From Trichoplax adhaerens (Eukaryota; Placozoa; Uniplacotomia; Trichoplacea; Trichoplacidae), in NCBI RefSeq assembly GCF_000150275.1, contig NW_002060943.1, positions 6,254,299-6,318,298 of the forward strand: DNA of 64,000 nucleotides. The letters run 5' to 3'. The translations under genes and the position numbers were made by a program. This document shows, one piece after another, positions 36,506-48,937 of the stretch (position 1 is the stretch's first letter; the number at the start of each line of letters is the position of its first letter). The notes beneath the pieces were generated by a model. It made no database searches. It was given only the letters and a program-made list of their open reading frames with translations, and was not told the origin of the DNA.

Positions 36506-37260
36506 AGTCGTATGACTCAACACAACTTCAACCCTTGTGAATCACAGCTGTAAATTGACTCGACACAACTTCAACCCTTGTGAATCACAACTGCAAGATG
36601 ACTCTATACAACTTCAACCCTTCTGAATCACAACTGACTGCGAGTTGACTCGACACAACTTCAACCCTTGCGAATCACAACTGCAAGTTGACTCGACACA
36701 ACTTCAACCCTTGTGAATCACAACTGACTGCAAGTTGACTCGACACAACTTCAACCCTTGTGAATCACAACTACAAGTCGACTCGACACAACTTCAACCC
36801 TTGTGAATCACAACTACAAGTCGACTCGACACAACTTCAACCCTTGTGAATCACAACTACAAGTTGACTCGACACAACTTCAACCCTTGTGAATCACAAC
36901 TACAAGTTGACTCGACACAACTTCAACCCTTGTGAATCACAACTACAAGTTGACTCGACACAACTTCAACCCTTGTGAATCACAACTGCAAGTTGACTCG
37001 ACACAACTTCAACCCTTGTGAATCACAACTGCAAGTTGACTCGACACAACTTCAACCCTTGTGAATCACAAGTGCAAGCTGACTCGACACAACTTCAACC
37101 CTTGTGAATCACAACTGACTGCAAGTCGACTCGACACAACTTCAACCTTATCAATCACAAGTGCAAGCTGACTCGACACAACTTCAACCCTTGTGAATCA
37201 CAACTGACTGCAAGTTGACTCGACACAACTTCAACCCTTATGAATCACAACTGCAAGTTG
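36506..37260. repeat. Minisatellite, about 17 copies of a 42-bp unit (with 46-bp variants)
   Basis: Direct repeats carry the core CGACACAACTTCAACCCTTG, then TGAATCACAACT and a CAAGTTGACT linker. The usual unit is 42 bp. Several units have a 4-bp TGAC insertion (ACTGACTGCAAG) making 46 bp. Point variants such as CTTATGAATC, GTTGACT/GTCGACT and CAAGTG distinguish units. The first unit (about 36510) and a TATACAACTT unit are the most diverged. The array ends about 50 bp before the PAQR start codon at 37313, so it lies in the proximal promoter or 5' UTR. Confidence 0.95.
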
Positions 37261-37312
37261 CTCGTACCAACTACTTCAGTAATCAATCCAATCAAGGCGA
37301 TTAAGGAGTAAA

Positions 37313-38275
37313 ATGGCTGCCCAAAATCAATTATTAGATGCTGATCAGATTCCAGCCATCTTTCGTGATGACCACATTATCCGAGGATACAGGAAACCTG
37401 GCTTGACAGTCATACAATGCATCAAGAGCATGTTGCAGATGAATAACGAGACAGTGAATTTTTGGACTCATATGATCCCTTTTCTCTACTTTCTAATACG
37501 TTTCTATACTATCGATCAGCAATATCAGCTTGTAGAGGATCCTTTCTACTGGCCTTTACTATGCTATATCGTGGGTAGTAGCTATCCACTCTTTAGTTGT
37601 ATTGCCCATGCCTTGAACTGTATGTCGGAAAGTGCACGACATATTTGTTTCTTTCTCGATTATGCCAGCATTAGCTTGTATTCATTTACATGTGCTATTG
37701 CTTATTTCTATTATCTTCGTCCAGTCACCTTTTTCACCATGGATTGGTATATTACTCTTTCCAGTATGATGGCTATTTGTTGTTGTTTAACATCGTGTAT
37801 TTCTCGATTATATGCCCATACTTCACGACCTTACATATACCGAACACTGGCTTTCGCATTGCAATGGGTATACGTCAACTCAATGCTGGCTTATAGGATT
37901 TTTTCATGTCATCATCATCAATGTCGTTTAACATCCGATTACTATCATACCATGCAATTTGTAATGGCTATATTGGTCGCTATCTTCATGACAAGTAAAT
38001 TTCCAGAATGCGTTTGGCCTACTTCCTTTGATATATGTGGTCAGAGCCATCATTGGTTTCATATTTTTGTATGTGTTGGACATCGTTATCAATTGGATGG
38101 AATTTTAAACGATATCCAACAGCGACAACATGTTATTCGTCTTATTAAACCGACATTTTCATCTACTTTAGGAGTTTTATTTGTAGTAATAGCTTGCAAC
38201 TCCATCATTGTGATCTATTTTAGTTATTTGATAATTCGGAGATCCAATCGTGCTAAGCAAGTAAAATCGACGTAA
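37313..38275 (+). CDS. PAQR family seven-pass receptor, membrane-progestin-receptor-like
   Basis: An intronless 320-aa membrane protein of the progestin and adipoQ receptor family. Family marks: IPAIFRDDHIIRGYRKP (13-29), NNETVNFWTH (44-53) before TM1, AHALNC with His 99 and a conserved FFLDYASIS with Asp 116, and FDICGQSHHWFH (239-250) containing the C-terminal histidines. His 99, Asp 116 and the terminal His pair fit the intramembrane zinc site of this family. Sequence up to TM1 and the GQSH block are closest to mPR/PAQR5-8 types, which bind progestins and signal at the cell surface. Ligand and subtype are inferred. There is no signal peptide. The start follows a minisatellite by about 50 bp. 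Confidence 0.92.
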   Translation: MAAQNQLLDADQIPAIFRDDHIIRGYRKPGLTVIQCIKSMLQMNNETVNFWTHMIPFLYFLIRFYTIDQQYQLVEDPFYWPLLCYIVGSSYPLFSCIAHALNCMSESARHICFFLDYASISLYSFTCAIAYFYYLRPVTFFTMDWYITLSSMMAICCCLTSCISRLYAHTSRPYIYRTLAFALQWVYVNSMLAYRIFSCHHHQCRLTSDYYHTMQFVMAILVAIFMTSKFPECVWPTSFDICGQSHHWFHIFVCVGHRYQLDGILNDIQQRQHVIRLIKPTFSSTLGVLFVVIACNSIIVIYFSYLIIRRSNRAKQVKST

Positions 38276-39852
38276 ATGCCTAACTTCAATACACATTATC
38301 CAAAGAATATACCCAAGATAGACAGTACTGTTGTACCTATTCTATAGTGTATTGGCTATGCTATACGTGCTTTTAATCATTCTGAAATTATTTGTTACTA
38401 TCATAAATTCATCAATACATTCTAAGTAAAGTCAATTTTAGACATACTGTATATCTTTCATAGCGTTGCAGTCGCTGCCAATGACTATCACTACATACTG
38501 TAGAGCGGTTATGCGGTAATTTCATGCTGTCGACGGTCCATCAAATAGTGTATTAACAGACGGTTATCGATACCCAATATTATATATATAATTATTGGAA
38601 TTTTTTGTAATAACAGTAAAAATATGCCTTGTGCAATAATAGCATACTCTTAGAGTGAAAATACAACATGCGCAGCCGAGAATAAATGCAGGCATATTAA
38701 AAATTGGCCATACGTGTAGAATGTTATAGGAGTTCTACATATGATTATATGCTTATAATTTTGTTATCGAATTGACGACCTGCAAATTGCCTACATGAAT
38801 GCTAACCTCAAGAGAATACAGCATAACGCGGTATTCAACTAGAATTCAAAACTTTACATTTTCAACTTCTCTACCTTGCATTGATCTAGATATAATATGC
38901 AAATTTAGTATAATCATCATAAGTAGCTCAGATAATTCTAAAGGTACAAACTATACGATGATAGTTTCCATAAACCTTCACTTTACTAGTAAAATGCGTA
39001 CGGCAATTGTAAGTTGATTGATTAGTACTGTCATATCATGAGTATTATTACGCCTAGTGCCCACAATAATTACTGCAACAGCTATGGAAGGAAACTAATC
39101 ATTTTATTTCTTACATCAGTCAATGAGAAAAACTTCGATTATGGATAGTGGCAGAGTTCAGTCACGAATACTCTTTGCATTTATGAACAGTAAATGTCGG
39201 TGTAACGCTATACAGCAACAACTTTTCTCCAAATAAGTTGATTGTAGCGAAAATCGTTTCATTCTAAAAATTAGCTTCAACAATTTGAACTTACATTATA
39301 CTATAAAATTGTTGTAGAAAGATTAAATTCTATGTCTAATATTAATTCAAAAACTTTGAATATTGCGCTGATAAAATACTGTATAAAGACCAGAAAACAG
39401 GAAATATTATGTAATCATATCGATTAATATGGACCATAAATTCTAACAATGACTATTTTCCTATTCATCACCAAAAAGTAGGACATAAAACCAGACGCTT
39501 TGTAAGAATGATCTTTAGTTATTCTGAGATCGTCTTCACCAAATGGTTTAGCCTAAAAATAGGGCTTTAATCTATTATTACGAAAGGTATCTATACTAGA
39601 GTTGAATACTTTCAATGTAGACCGGTTAATTTTAGAAATTAAATGAATAAACCATCATTCACTTCATATTTCGTACTGTACATCAAGTCGACACTTTTAC
39701 TCATAGCCAGGGCAATTGCTTTATTGCAGTTGCCCAGTGCCATTACATAAGGCAATTACTATTTTACAAGCTTGACGCAATAAAAAATTTCCATATCATC
39801 GTTACAGTAAATATCTTTCGGAAAAATGTAAATATGATGACGTGTTGACTTT
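38276..39852. other. Convergent intergenic DNA between PAQR and ORP genes
   Basis: 3' ends of two converging genes. Short open frames at 38799-39017 lack any family resemblance. No repeats or RNA genes recognised. Confidence 0.55.
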
Positions 39853-42800
39853 TCAAATAAGGTTTTCCTCGCGGGATTTTAGATTATTGCTATATAGCCA
39901 TCCATCCCCACGCTTTTGGAAATACTAAAGTCAACAAGTATTATAATTATTTCACTATCAAAATAATTTATTTGTACTGTTATCGAAATCGACTCAAAAC
40001 GACCAAAGAGGCATATAGTAGTATTCGCTACCTTTGTTTCCCATTCTTTATTTTCCTCTTTTCGCTGCCGAGCCTCACTTCGCTGACGATCCTCGAGCTG
40101 TTTAAAAATTTACACGTTAAAAATAAAACGATTGCTAGTAAGAGAAGTTTACGCTTATAGACAATTGAAGTTAAAAAAAGTCGTTTGGTTAACATAAAAT
40201 TGTATAGCATGACTAACAGTCCTCTTATATTTCGTTGCACTGTCTACATCTTTATTTTTTAGAGCCTTGGTAACATGTCTCCATAAACGTCGGGACTCAA
40301 ATTCTCCTTGAGATCGCAGTGGCTGAACAATTTTACTAACTACAGGTAATGCTTTAGTATTTATCACTTTATTGACCTATAATATAAAATTGGGTGATTT
40401 GTTAGCATCGTCGAAATTTATTGCTTTATTCATACAGTTTTGAAGAGCTTAATCCCTAAATCTCTTAACAAATACAGTCTCAATCATACTTCAGCCGTAT
40501 CAGTGATTTCCATGGTGCCATTCCATTCTCCATTGATCCGATACATAATCTGTCCTGAAGGATGCCTGTATCACAAATCAGTTCTATAATGTTATTTTAT
40601 TCAATACCAATGTTAATTCACTGTCTATGGCTCAATCTTACTCACTTAATATCTCCTGATATTCGATTTATCTTTCCTCCATAGAACGGCTACATATGGA
40701 AATAAAGCGAAACTATGAGATTGCAATTTAAAAATTAATTACAGTAATAATGCCGCACTACCTTTGTATGAAACGTAAGTGCAGCTGAATAATTAGTTGC
40801 AGCACATTCCACTGTTACTTTGCCACCGAGTTCAACCCAAGGCACCGTTAAAATTGATCTACGAAGAACATACAGGTATAATTAGTTATAGTATTGACAC
40901 ATAGTTATCCAAAATGTATTACTTGACTGCTAATCAACTACAGCAACTTCACCTGCAATATGCGCTCGGTAATGTAAAAACGTAATCTTCTCCAAAATCT
41001 ATGAGACTAAGTACAGCTTCACCTACATTCGCAACCCCTATTGATATCCCTTGAAACTTGGATTTAGTCCAAATGTGTGCATTGAGGCACATACGCTTAC
41101 TCTCACATTCGGCATAAAATCCGGATACTTAATACAGGCGTAAAATACGGAAAATTAAACAGTAGCAGCTGTCATACTAGAAGATACTGATTCGAAATTT
41201 TCTGGTATGATATCAAATGATTTTTCTTCTTACCGGGAGGATGATGGGAAACTTGTTCAGCCACGAAGGACAAATCACCGGTTTGCGGTGGTCCTCCTAG
41301 ATCGTTTTGTACGTTGTTTAAGTTCCAAGAGCAGTGAAAAGTTTCCCCAATTATAGGATTGTAAGGCTTTTTCGCTACTGATCCCTTTCTTCCTGAGTGA
41401 AATGACGTCAAGTACCATTCTATTACGTAAAGCATTCTTTCCTTCGGCGTTAATCCATCCACAATGCGAAGAAAAAGATCAGGATGGGCAAAGAAATCGG
41501 CATACATTTCCAGTAATGATCTCCTTTCTAGAATAAATGTTGGCAAAGTAACCTGAAAGTACCGAGAAATATCAAAATTTTTAAGTAAAAACAGTAAATG
41601 TAGTTACAATTAGGTATATCTACACACTTAGTCCAGTGATAACAATTACAGCATCTCATTAATAACTATAGGAGATAAATTAGGTATAAGTACTCTTGCT
41701 TAACCTTTGTCAAATCCATTCCAAGCTTAAGTTGTCCTAGTAAATGCATTATTACGCTTTTATGCTCTTCACCAGTATCACTACTTTCGTCCGCATCGTC
41801 ACCATAAATATCATCTAAAATTTATTAAGAAAAATATGATAACATTGAATGAAATAATAATCATAATATATTTTATCAGTCTTTAAGCAAAACGATTACG
41901 TGTCTATTTAGTTGTCACTGACCTAGATCCAGTGTCTCATCGATATCTGTATTCGATATTAGTTGTGATCCCTGTTGTGACTGCAGGTCGATAACAGCTC
42001 CAAATTGAATGTTACTGCTTTTATCTAAATAAAATAGTACACAGATAGTGTAATGACTTTTTTATGCACTCCACGCACATCTACACTGACATTACTATAG
42101 TATTAATCAACATTTAGTAATTTACTCTACCTGAGGCAGCAATGACTCCTTGGTTTTCCTGTGACTCATTTGCCATTTCAAATAATACTTCATTATCTGA
42201 TTCTTCGGATATTTGACTTGAATCTTTTCTTGTCCTCGGATTTTCTGCATTATTCAATACTGATTTAGTAGTATTTGATACATTTATATTATTAGCAGTA
42301 TTTTGGTCGGCTGGAATGGTGTGTATTGAGGATTCTTTAGTTTCTGAAGACACCTTCATTTCATCAGAGAATAATTCCTTTTTAGCTTGTGGATTGACCG
42401 CAGACGTTTTGATCGAAATGTTTGCAGCCTTAGCATCCTTCTGATTGTCAGATGGATTACGTTGTGGAGTATACCATTTAATGGTATTACCGGCGGGCAG
42501 ACCAGCCATATGTTGTTGCTAATTTTAGAGTAATATTAAGCAATCATAACTTAAATATTAGAGTTTGGCTATTCAGTGAAAGTAACTTAAATTAATTTAC
42601 TTTACTTACTTCAGCAACTCGTTGTTGTAAAAGTTTGGCACAATCGCTAAGAACGTCAATCGTAGCTGCTGAAGTAGCATTTAAGAGCAACACGATATCA
42701 TCAACAATGTTTAGTGCTCCTCCACTTAACGGGCATCTCTATATATTATAATAGATATACTTTATAGACAACATTTAAGTATAGTATACAATTACTGAGA

Positions 42801-44885
42801 TTGTCGAAATTAACCTCAAGGCGTTCCCGAAAATTTAAACAGTGCACTTCAGCATTGCTTAAAAGTTTTTTCAATTTTGCGTCTAAAGCGGTGCTTCCGC
42901 CTGTCGATGAACGTCTCGTTGCAAAAGGTGGCCGCTCTTTCGATCTGAAACTTGGTGTGTAGCTCATAAGAGATGTAATACGACTGCCAATAGTTTGAGG
43001 TTGCGTCACATTCTGATTATCGGAATGACTATTTATTTGGCGTGTATTATTACTAGCTGCTGCTACATGTGGAGCTTGCACATTTGGAGGTTCGTTTGGA
43101 GATGGTGGTGGTGGTCTTGTAGGGACTTGTGGTACTACTGATTTTCGTGCAGGTGTGGGTGCATTCGTAGTAGAAAGATGAGGCTTGTAGAAAGGCAAAG
43201 AATTGGATTATCATTTCAGAGAAGGATACAATAGCACGAATTGTTAATTATAATAATACCAGAGCAATTTTCTTTGTATGATGCTCAGCACACTTCCTAA
43301 GACGTAAGATCCAAGCCTGACGGCTTTTAGCATCAGCAGCTGCAATAGTAATTATTATTTAAGAAAATATTTAATATTGGCTTGCTAAGAGTAGTCTGTT
43401 TCTGTCTTATTATTACATCAGCAGATGTAATAATAACTCTTATTTGAGATAACGGATAGTATTCAGTTTTTAAGGATAGTCTGCTTTCGCCTTACTTTGG
43501 ACGTAAAGTGTGCTAAACATTAGCAATACATGAACGCATAACTGCTTATGTCTATCGTAATGAGCTAAAATGAAAGACATTGCAATTATATATCCTAATA
43601 TAATAGATAAGCTTTTACAGCTTAACGCTCTCTTTTATCTTTAATTTATAGTTATCATTAGGCTACCTACTACTTGATGCAGTGAACCAGGTAATAGATG
43701 TAAGCATGAAAATCCAGTAGCTAAGTACAGAGTGTTACTGTAGACAGCAAGCTCACCTTTAATTTTGTAAACTTCTGCCGTTGAAGCGTGAATACCAAAT
43801 GATTGAGAATCTTCATCACTAGGAGAAATTAAAGCGCCCTAAAAGCATTATATCATATCATAGACAGAAAGTTGGAAGAATTTAGCGTGAATACCATAAA
43901 ATTGCATCCACATTAATGATGGTTCTATCTATTCTACAGCATATTAAAATGCCAGCACAGAAGGAGTATTCTTATATGTTATAAAACAAAAATGCACCAC
44001 TGTTCAGCTTATTAAGTACTACTATACCCTAAAACCGGTCCAAAAGATCTCACACTAGTGTAATAATATAAACTGAGATACTTACCGATAAAGGTAAGGA
44101 TCCACGGGGATTGTTTTGCTTTCTTTTATCTTCTGTCTAAGAATCATAAAGAAGAATAAATGATGAAATCACTAGCCTTAATTCCAGTACATTTTGACGG
44201 TATTTGAATTCTCCTAGACTGTCTTGCAGTCGTTTGAGTTATTTCTCGAAAATAGTACACACTTTAGGTATACGGTAATTTAGGATAACTCGGTAAATAA
44301 TATTAATTAAGGGTACTTGGTAGGATGGAGTCTATTGCAAGACAGTAAACTGCCAATCCTAACAGTGTGAACTAGATGGGAATCGAACATTTTGTGCTCT
44401 CTACCCTAAAGTAATAGTAGCCATAATTCAGTAGGTGCTGTAGGAAATAATGCAAATATTAAGTGCATACTCGTATACAGTTTTCGTTGAAACCGGCCTA
44501 AGGAGGCTATTACTAAGTGATGCTGTTAAAATTATTGGGGATGGATCACTACTAATTTAAATTTATCGCCTATCGTGAAAAGGTAATACTGTAAAATTGA
44601 TTTTTTCAGTGTCAGTAGAGAATACTAATGTCTGTTGTGCGTATGTACCAGTTTCTACAGCAATTCTATATTTCCGTAATGGATTAGATACCCGACTCAC
44701 ATCATGCAATAAGAATACGGGTGTATAATATGCTATCAATATCCATAAACACTTACCAGGAAATAGGTTAGGGTACCCTTTTGGAAATCCAAAACGAACC
44801 ATCTATTTTGCCACCCTTTTACCACGTTGGTGTATTTTAACAAGGATCCTTCGTAAACTTTACTAAATTGCCATAGACATAACAT
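39853..44885 (-). CDS. Oxysterol-binding-protein-related protein, ORP10/ORP11-like, 17 exons
   Basis: Exons: 44885-44757, 44136-44086, 43838-43757, 43339-43260, 43183-42815, 42738-42610, 42518-42131, 42024-41923, 41814-41705, 41552-41234, 41127-40953, 40858-40762, 40689-40646, 40565-40490, 40376-40218, 40097-40032 and 39924-39853. Phases close to 815 aa. Residues 10-110 form a PH domain ([23 protein letters not shown]). A Pro/Ser-rich linker and a [14 protein letters not shown] helix region follow. The lipid-transfer domain has [34 protein letters not shown], the signature EQVSHHPP (579-586), [24 protein letters not shown] and [18 protein letters not shown] and [14 protein letters not shown] match ORP10/ORP11 best, which carry phosphatidylserine and PI4P at membrane contacts. 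No FFAT motif was noticed, as in those members. Several donors are unusual (GTTAAT, GTTAAG, GTATGA, GTAGCG). Confidence 0.95.
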
Positions 44886-46699
44886 TGAATGAGGGAATAT
44901 GATGCAGTTATACAATGCAATATATACGAATATCGGCTTTGATCATGATAGTATCTTAATATTCAATATGGAACTACGAATATTGAAGATAAGTAGAAGA
45001 GATTACACGATAGTACTGATCTAAGCGTAGATTATATTTTAAAGTTATGCGGTATGTGCAAAGAACTACTATTTAGACAGTTTTATGTGAACGCTACAAT
45101 AACCTAAGTAATTGGCATAAGATATAGTAGTGCATGATAAAGAGACATTTTTATACAGAATATGCGGTAACATACCTCATGACTGTTTGCTCTTCAAAGG
45201 TCTAAGATTGGATGCGATGCGGTGTTGCCATGTTGATAGATTCATGGAAAAAAAATTGATTTTAGCCTTGTTACTGCTGATACTTAATAAATTAAAACAA
45301 AGTTGTTCAAAGCACAGTAGTCATTTGCGATTAATGGACTGAACTGTCTTCGTGTCAATGCAATAGAGAATAGCAACAATTTAACATTGATACTGTACAG
45401 TAGTTTAATAATTTAGGACCTATATAGAAATTTTAAGGCGTTTCTATTTAAAAAATGGTGCCCACTACAACGTAGAAGATGCTTCAAGGTCCAGTAATCC
45501 ATATCATTTTCCGCTCTAAGAAAAGAGATCCAGTATAACGTACACTAGTACATTAAGTGAGTGCGTGCCAGAGTCCTGCAACTAGGTTCTGGAAGTTTAT
45601 GATTCAGTCTTAATTTAAATTACATACTATCGCTATAGCAATCGTTTGATCGATTTTAAAAGCTTCTTTAGTTCGAACAAATTATAATTATTATTGCAAG
45701 GCATGAATGACGGAAGGGACCCAGATTTCTATAGCGCAATTTATCGATGTCGTGATGATAATATAATATCGGGAAGGCCTGATCGATCGCTAACAACACC
45801 ATTAGGGCGTTCATTGAGGATTTTATATTGGACTAGTCGTATTGATACAGTGATGTAATGATTACTAATGTACATGGAATTAAGTTATCAGCGGTAGCCA
45901 CTGCTACATCGGTTACCAAAAGCAAAAACTGACAACAGTAAAATGTCGATTAAAACTGGCCAATGTGCGAGTAGTAATCGTCACTTCATGATCGATTTAT
46001 CTAATGATCTCTATCGCATTTCATACTTTACTATGTATAAGATACATGCCATCAATAAGACCTTTCTATTAACTTACTTGAACAGGAACGATAATTTATA
46101 AGGTTGTAAAACCAATTCTAATCGCATTTAATGGCGAATAAAATGGATAGTTGTAACAATCATGATAGGGAAAGAGAAGAGCCGTCATCGAAATTGCTAT
46201 TGGAAGCAATGTAGACTACCGTCCTTACTACAAGATTGGACTAGTGAATACTGCAATCCTATCATGTAAGTTATACCGTATGCAACTCTCGGTCTAGTAT
46301 AGTACAGTACCTTGTCAACAGTGGCATGGCAAGTAGCTGAATAACAGCCGACTCTTCTATTTCTGAAGCTGAATCAATTTCAAAATGGCTCTTTCAAATC
46401 TTATTATCCTAATTTGGTGGCCTATATGGGGCCCATACGAGAGTCCATTGATTGAAAGAGCTATTCTAATTGGATTGAGACATTACAATTAGCATCATGA
46501 TGCATTTCTGCCCTTGTGATGATGTGCATTGACACAACAGTGGAGAGTTATAAGATAATTCAATCTTGAAATCTTCATTAATTTATAAAGTATCAACACA
46601 ACACCAATAGCCAAGTTGCTAGTGATAAATTACGTCATGGAGGATAATTGTCATTTAGAATTGATTTGATTTTATTGACTAGTATCTACAATTCTTTCT

Positions 46700-46920
46700 C
46701 CGTGTAACAGCAGGCGTCAAGGTGGATTCTGTTTTATTTTTGATCAACTTTAACTGTCGTTTGATGTACAACATGCAGTATGAGTACTTTAAAAGCAATT
46801 GTATCCACCGTTCCTTTTTGGTGTAAGGGGAGACGTCAAGATGGATTCTGTTTTATTTTTCATCAACTTCAGCTGTCGTTTGATGTACAACATACAGAGT
46901 ACTTTAAAAGCAAAGTGGCC
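46700..46920. repeat. Direct duplication, unit about 119 bp
   Basis: Copies begin at about 46702 and 46821, each with GTGTAA, GCGTCAAGGTGGATTCTG or GACGTCAAGATGGATTCTG, GTCGTTTGATGTACAACAT and GAGTACTTTAAAAGCAA. They differ by a few substitutions and a short gap. Confidence 0.85.
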
Positions 46921-47882
46921 CATAGAGCTGAAGGATACGTTTGGTAGTTATTATTGTCATGATCGTCGCGTAGAATGAGTCTAATTGTATCCTTCTACAC
47001 CAATCATGAAGAGTGATTTCTACTGATGAATTTATAAATTAATTAATTAATGAAGTAGGATAATACGCGACAAAGACTATCGGTACATGTTTTAAAGCGA
47101 TTAGGTCGATTCTTTATTTAGGACGAATGTGTTGTAGTAAAATCGTATCCAGACTTAGGGTAGCCAATCGTCACGGCAGTATTCTACACTCGTCCGATAT
47201 TGCCCTTACTATCGACTACTAGTTCGTGCTCTTAGCGAGTGCCCCCCAAAAACTGTAAAGGCACCCTACAGAGGCATTCTTTGAGATAGTTGCGTTAATA
47301 AACTTAAATTAAAGGAATGAACTCAACCCTGAAGTGAAGGAAAAGTGTTTCTTCTTGACTTTATCCCCAAACTCAATTATCTAAATATTTGATGAAACTT
47401 TGATCACTGATAATGAATTCGTGGAAATGTCGATCGCATTGTAAATACAATCGAGTACAAGGCAAATCCGTCCAATAAACATTGTTGACTAAGCTTGATC
47501 CTTCCTCTTTAGCTTGAAATAGAATTTTATCAAGGCCATCGCGTGAACTAGACAATTTAAAAGGCTAACTCGACGGGATTTTGCAATCTGTCGTAGTTCA
47601 TCTATCCCTTTCATTGGTGATGCAGAATTGGCAAAAATAGCTCTAGCTACACCCCCCTCGTTGATCAAGTCTTACCAAAAATAGTCCCCCCTCCCTCCCC
47701 CAAAGTATCCAACGGCATGTTAGCCTATTTCTAATCATTGAAGACTATATCAAGAGCTATTCAAGCAATATTTGGTGATGTTGCAAAAGGCAAGAGAGTA
47801 ACTTGTATGGCATATAAATAGCAAATTGAAAATAAGATCATCGTGTTACTGTATCTAGGGATAGAATTGTTGCCCACTCTAC

Positions 47883-48005
47883 CTTTGCTCGTTGCATCAC
47901 GGCCAATATTGCACTCTGTTCTTCTTTGCTGAGTTTATCATTATTCTGAATCAACGATGGCTGCAACACTTCAGGTTCTATTTCAGGTTCCATTTCAGAT
48001 TCCAT
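47883..48005 (-). CDS. Possible first exon of an unknown gene, RIM-like helix
   Basis: An ATG at 48005 opens 41 codons that end exactly in phase at a good-looking AAAG|GTAGAG donor. The peptide has an acidic Met-Glu-Pro-Glu start followed by LSKEEQSAILAVMQRAK. This resembles the N-terminal Rab-binding helix of RIM/rabphilin-type proteins (pattern LTEEE..II..V..R). I could not find following exons (zinc finger, PDZ or C2) on the minus strand down to the ORP gene. It may be a real exon with a distant partner, a gene remnant, or chance. Confidence 0.25.
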
Positions 48006-48617
48006 TATCCTTGAAAAATTGGGTCCTACTAAACTAGATGACAAGAAGAGAAAATTGAAATCGAGATCAGCTGCAACAAATGGACGAGCTGTTGTTGATC
48101 AACGGCGATCGCTTTCAGCTGGTTTTCAAACTCCACGGCGCAACTCGCTGCTGCGTAATACAGTCATGTAGGGAAAGAAATCGCCCTTCGATTCTCGCTT
48201 AATTTGGACTATTTATCCACTTCCGATTGGATCGAGCTATCGACGGTCCCATACTGGCGTCTAGTGCTGCAATAGACGTACTGAAATGGCGATGTACACT
48301 ATAGGCATTGGTAGAGTTGGAGGCTAGCTAAGGCATATCGCTATGGCTAAGGAGATGGTAGCAAATTAATTAATTCAATCAGCGATCGAAAGTGGATAAT
48401 CTACGGTCGAGAACTGCCATTGCTTGGACCAATTATCCCACTACTATCCTGTTCAGCGGGTATTCTAGCTGTCGAGCAGGCATGATACCACTCACTTAGA
48501 GCAGGGACTAGTTTTCCTTTTAAAATTCCCTTTCCTACGAGTCAATATATTGGCATAGATAAGTTACAAGATGATGATCCAATGCCATCAGCTTGATGAT
48601 GCTACGATAGTACAGCA

Positions 48618-48937
48618 AGCATCGCAACGACAAGCTTGCACTAATGCAAAATTTCCCGATTCCAATATACGCGTAGTTCTCTTTTAGTCAACTCAGTCAG
48701 TCATCAATCCATTTTAAAGTGGATATACTGTAGTATAATGTCTACTTTATTTTCTATTTTGAAGCAATGAGTTCTAAAGCATCGCAACGACAAGCTTGCA
48801 CTAATGCAAAATTTCTCGATTCCAATACACGCATAGTTCTCTTTTAGTCAACTCAATCAGTCATCAATCCATTTTTAAAGTGGATATACTGTAGTATAAT
48901 GTCTACTTTATTTTCTATTTTGAAGCAATGAGTTCTA
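48618..48937. repeat. Recent tandem duplication, unit 160 bp
   Basis: Two adjacent copies (48618-48777 and 48778-48937) begin AGCATCGCAACGACAAGC and end GAAGCAATGAGTTCTA. Only a few differences are visible, for example TTCCCGAT against TTCTCGAT, TATACGCG against CACGCA, and one extra T. The unit holds a TATACTGTAGTATA palindrome. Confidence 0.93.

Noticed and set aside
36506-37260. CRISPR-like array
   Set aside because: Units are contiguous 42-46 bp direct repeats with no unique spacers, in a eukaryotic genome. It is a minisatellite.
44563-44802. 79-codon minus-strand frame starting MVRFGFP
   Set aside because: Wrong frame. The neighbouring frame gives the PH-domain exon ([12 protein letters not shown]) of the ORP gene with a proper in-phase donor.
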